The position numbers and the translations under genes were made by a program. The notes beneath the pieces were generated by a model. It saw nothing but the letters and a program-made list of their open reading frames with translations. It was not told where the DNA came from and did no database searches. 7,671 nucleotides of DNA, from the NCBI RefSeq assembly GCF_032075065.1, contig NZ_DAMAZC010000205.1:1-7671 (forward strand). Direction: 5' to 3'. Within the stretch, counting starts at the first letter, position 1. Each line of letters opens with the position of its first letter. Below, one piece after another: positions 4,978-7,671 of the stretch. This DNA is from Atlantibacter sp032075065 (GTDB lineage Bacteria; Pseudomonadota; Gammaproteobacteria; Enterobacterales; Enterobacteriaceae).

Positions 4978-7671
4978 ACACCCCGTATCCCATCATTTTA
5001 AGCAGTTGCTGGGCATGCTGCACCGCTGCCTGGCGATGGGCGACGCCCAGTTTCTGATATAAATTGCGAATATGAGTTTTGATGGTGGTGGCCGCCACGT
5101 CCAGCTCGCCGGCGATTTGATCGTTACTGTAACCGGAATAAATCAGCCCCAGCACCTGCCATTCGCGCTGGGTGAGCGGGCTGGTGCGGATCAGTTCCGG
5201 CACTTCAGGATGGGTTAATAAACGCGTGACAAAATTCTCATCAAAATGGGCGAACTTGTGCCGATGATGCTGGTTGATTTCGCGCAGAATCAGCTGCGCG
5301 CGATGCTGTTCCAGCTCTGGCAATGTATTCAGTTGGATCAGCTGACGCAATTGCTGCGCCATCGCTTCACCCTCTATCACGAAATGGCTGACGAAACCGG
5401 TGCGGTTAGAGAGCGTAAGCGCTTCCAGCAGCACGCGCTGGGCGTCGCTCTTGCGGCCCGACTGCCAGTAAAGCTGGTTCAACAGCAGCAGATTACGGTT
5501 AATATCGCTCATCAGGCGCAGGCTGCGCGCGTTTTCATTCAGCTCTTCCAGCACCATCTCCGCCGGATCGAAATCCCCCAGCAGGATCTGCGCGCGGGCG
5601 ATGTTGCGCCACTGGCTTTGCAGAAAATGATTATCCGCTGAGCCGGGCTTCGGCGTCTGGCGCAGCCAGTTGGCGGCGGCGGTTTTATCGCCGGTCATTT
5701 GCCAGTAGATCACCCGGACTTTGTCGGCGTTCGACACCCAGTCGCTGTGATACGGGCCGTTGCCCAGCAGGTTTTCCAGGCGGTTGAGGTGGCTGCGGGC
5801 GTTATCCAGCGCCCCGCGCGCCAGCGAGCTTTGCACCAGCAGCGCCAGGCACTGCAACTGCTGCTGGGGCTGGTAATTCGCCAACACCTCGATACCCTGA
5901 CGGGCGCAGGCTTCCGCCTCATCCAGACGCGCCCAGGCCCACAGCAGCTGTGCCCGGATACGCAGCAAAAATTCATGCAGCGGCAGTTGTTCCAGATGCT
6001 GTTCGCGGATCAGGGTGAAAGCTTTATCCTGAGTTTCCCAGGCGGCTTGTAAAAAGCCCTGGGCGAACAGGATTTCGCTTTGCTGGATCAGACTCCACAG
6101 CGCGTAGTGCCAGACGTCATGGCGACGGGCCATCATCTCGGTTTGCTGCATTACCGCCAGCGACTGGCTAAGCTCGCCTTTGCAGTGCAGCACTTCGCCG
6201 TGTACCGAGGTGGCGACAATGCGGCTGTAAAAGCTGGCCAGCGGCAGCGTGTCCAGCGCGATAATCGACAGCCGCTCCGCCTCCTGCGGATCGCCGTCGT
6301 TAATCGCCACCTGGGCGCGCAGCGCGTTAAATTCGCCCTGTAGTGTCTCGTCCATCTCGCCGTTCATTTCCTGTTCGGCACGGGCGAGCAGAGTGTTCAC
6401 TTCACCGTAGCGATGCTGGCTTTGCATCAGCCAGGCCTGCAACAGCACCAGTTTCGGGTTCGCCAGCAGGCTCTCCCAGGGCAGCGCTTTCAGCGACTCT
6501 TCCAGCAGCGTCAGTTCGCTGTGGTTAAACAGGCCCCAGGCGTGATTGAGCAGAATATCGCGCAGCATCGCGGCATCGCCTGCCGCCAGCGCGTGATGAA
6601 TGGCTTCGCCAGGAAAGCCCTGCGCCATCCACCCTTCGGCGGCAGCGCGATGAATTTCCGGCAACTGCGTCGCCAGTTCCCACTGGCAGCGCTGGCGTAG
6701 AAAATTGCCGAACAGCGGATGATAGCTAAACCACTCGCCGCTATCGTCCATACGTTGCAGGAACAGCCCCTGGCGCTCAATCTCTTCCAGGCGCATCTGG
6801 CCGTTTTCTTCACCGGTAACGCGCACGATCAGCGCGTCATTCATGGAACGTAGCAGGGCGCTTTTTAGCAGGAACTTCCGCACATCGACATCAATGTTAT
6901 CCAGTACTTCATCCACCAGATAATCGGAAGGATGGCTGGCGTTAATTCCTGCCAGGCGGCGTGCGGACTGGTGTGCCGAGGTGTTGTTCTGACGGGCCGA
7001 GAGGGCGATAAGCTGTAATGCGGTCGCCCATCCGGCGACGTCATCGCACATTTTGCTGCTTTCAGCCGGTTCGATAGGCGCATTCAGGCGGCAATCAAAA
7101 AATTGTTTGGCTTCCTGATGGGTGAAGGCCAGTTGTTGGCTGCCGATTTCCAGCAGTTGATCGCGCACCCGCAGGTTGGCGATACCGAGCTGCGGCAGAT
7201 TACGGGATAACACCACCAGGCTGACATTTTCCGGCTGATGGCGTAGAAAAAAACGCATCGCGTCGTGGATCACTGGGTTAGTGATGAGATGATAATCGTC
7301 GATGACCAGATACAGCGGGCGCTCCCAGTCGGCCAGTTCGATAAACAACTGGGCAAAGAGGGAATTGAGACTGGCGTACTGGCGTTTTTGCGCCATCACT
7401 TCGCTGGTAGCGCAGTGTCCGCCGGTGGCCTGCTGGATGGCGGCAATCAAATAAATCGCGAAGCGTTCCTGTTGGTTATCCCCTTCATCAAGAGAAAACC
7501 ATCCGAGATCGGATTTACCGGAAGCCCACTGGGAAACCAACGTGGTTTTACCATAGCCCGCCGGACTGGTGACAAGCGCCAGTCGATAGTGATGCGCGCT
7601 GCTTAGTTTCGCCAGCAGCCGTTCACGTAAAACGGTATTTTCCAGACGAACCGGGCGACTTAATTTAGACG
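4976..7671 (-). CDS. malT: MalT, ATP- and maltotriose-dependent activator of the maltose regulon (first four residues outside window)
   Basis: MalT activates the maltose/maltodextrin genes (malPQ, malEFG, malK-lamB, malS and others in E. coli) when it binds maltotriose and ATP; it is the founding member of the LAL/STAND regulators. The frame is open from the right edge: whole codons from 7669 give SKLSRPVRLENTVLRERLLA, which lines up with E. coli residues 5 onward. With four missing residues the length would be 901, as in E. coli. The Walker A block SPAGYGKTT (39-47) and Walker B VIDDYH (Asp at 128-129) lie in the N-terminal ATPase domain. A winged-helix region follows (about 250-436), then the helical-repeat sensor (about 437-806) and a C-terminal LuxR-type helix-turn-helix, with LTQREWQVLGLIYSGYS and TTIKTHIRNLYQKL. 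The TTG at 7540 is Leu48 after the Walker lysine, not the start. The promoter and the usual divergent malPQ would lie beyond the right edge. Confidence 0.97.
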   Translation of the reverse strand, partial: SKLSRPVRLENTVLRERLLAKLSSAHHYRLALVTSPAGYGKTTLVSQWASGKSDLGWFSLDEGDNQQERFAIYLIAAIQQATGGHCATSEVMAQKRQYASLNSLFAQLFIELADWERPLYLVIDDYHLITNPVIHDAMRFFLRHQPENVSLVVLSRNLPQLGIANLRVRDQLLEIGSQQLAFTHQEAKQFFDCRLNAPIEPAESSKMCDDVAGWATALQLIALSARQNNTSAHQSARRLAGINASHPSDYLVDEVLDNIDVDVRKFLLKSALLRSMNDALIVRVTGEENGQMRLEEIERQGLFLQRMDDSGEWFSYHPLFGNFLRQRCQWELATQLPEIHRAAAEGWMAQGFPGEAIHHALAAGDAAMLRDILLNHAWGLFNHSELTLLEESLKALPWESLLANPKLVLLQAWLMQSQHRYGEVNTLLARAEQEMNGEMDETLQGEFNALRAQVAINDGDPQEAERLSIIALDTLPLASFYSRIVATSVHGEVLHCKGELSQSLAVMQQTEMMARRHDVWHYALWSLIQQSEILFAQGFLQAAWETQDKAFTLIREQHLEQLPLHEFLLRIRAQLLWAWARLDEAEACARQGIEVLANYQPQQQLQCLALLVQSSLARGALDNARSHLNRLENLLGNGPYHSDWVSNADKVRVIYWQMTGDKTAAANWLRQTPKPGSADNHFLQSQWRNIARAQILLGDFDPAEMVLEELNENARSLRLMSDINRNLLLLNQLYWQSGRKSDAQRVLLEALTLSNRTGFVSHFVIEGEAMAQQLRQLIQLNTLPELEQHRAQLILREINQHHRHKFAHFDENFVTRLLTHPEVPELIRTSPLTQREWQVLGLIYSGYSNDQIAGELDVAATTIKTHIRNLYQKLGVAHRQAAVQHAQQLLKMMGYGV

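Noticed and set aside
5246..6700. Several 60-131 codon plus-strand open frames opposite malT
   Set aside because: All are antisense to the malT helical-repeat region. The Gln- and Leu-rich translations mirror malT codon bias, and no start has a convincing ribosome site.
7538..7540. TTG at 7540 as the start of malT
   Set aside because: It is Leu48 within the ATPase domain, just after the Walker A lysine. The frame continues upstream to the window edge with sequence matching the E. coli MalT N-terminus.
1..7671. Signs of a mobile element, CRISPR array, tRNA/rRNA gene or undescribed gene system
   Set aside because: No tandem spaced repeats, transposase or integrase motifs, terminal inverted repeats, or RNA gene signatures were seen. 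Every sizeable segment is taken up by conserved enterobacterial core genes.

Overview
The window reads as a piece of an enterobacterial chromosome (family Enterobacteriaceae, gammaproteobacteria). All six coding regions match well-known Escherichia coli proteins residue by residue from memory, with the same lengths wherever the whole gene is present. The genus cannot be fixed from the sequence alone. Codon use is G+C-rich at third positions, which would suit an Enterobacter, Klebsiella or Kosakonia type relative, but that is inference.

Layout from left to right: the 3' half of glgP (glycogen phosphorylase, +) ends at 1196 in a bidirectional hairpin terminator. This is shared with the convergent glpD (aerobic glycerol-3-phosphate dehydrogenase, -, 1238-2743). 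A 217-base divergent control region (2744-2960) follows, with a clear GlpR operator, a second abutting operator, an extended -10 promoter for glpD and a probable CRP site. Then come glpE (rhodanese, 2961-3290), glpG (rhomboid protease, 3337-4167) and glpR (glycerol-3-phosphate repressor, GTG start, 4192-4950), colinear on the + strand. A second bidirectional terminator (4949-4977), overlapping both stop codons, separates glpR from the convergent malT (maltose regulon activator, -). MalT runs off the right edge with only its first four residues missing.

How the genes work together: GlpD oxidises glycerol-3-phosphate at the inner membrane. GlpR, made from the divergent glpEGR operon, represses glpD through the operators in the shared intergenic region until glycerol-3-phosphate releases it. 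CRP-cAMP probably couples this to carbon state. GlgP (glycogen breakdown) and MalT (maltodextrin uptake and breakdown) are neighbours with related carbon-storage and carbon-use roles, each in its own transcription unit.

Nothing here looks like a mobile element, CRISPR array, RNA gene or undescribed multi-gene system. The points worth a second look are local: two overlapping dyads in the glpE leader, an intact glpR, an rtc-less glpR-malT junction and an yzgL-less glgP-glpD junction compared with E. coli K-12, and the very compact shared terminators.
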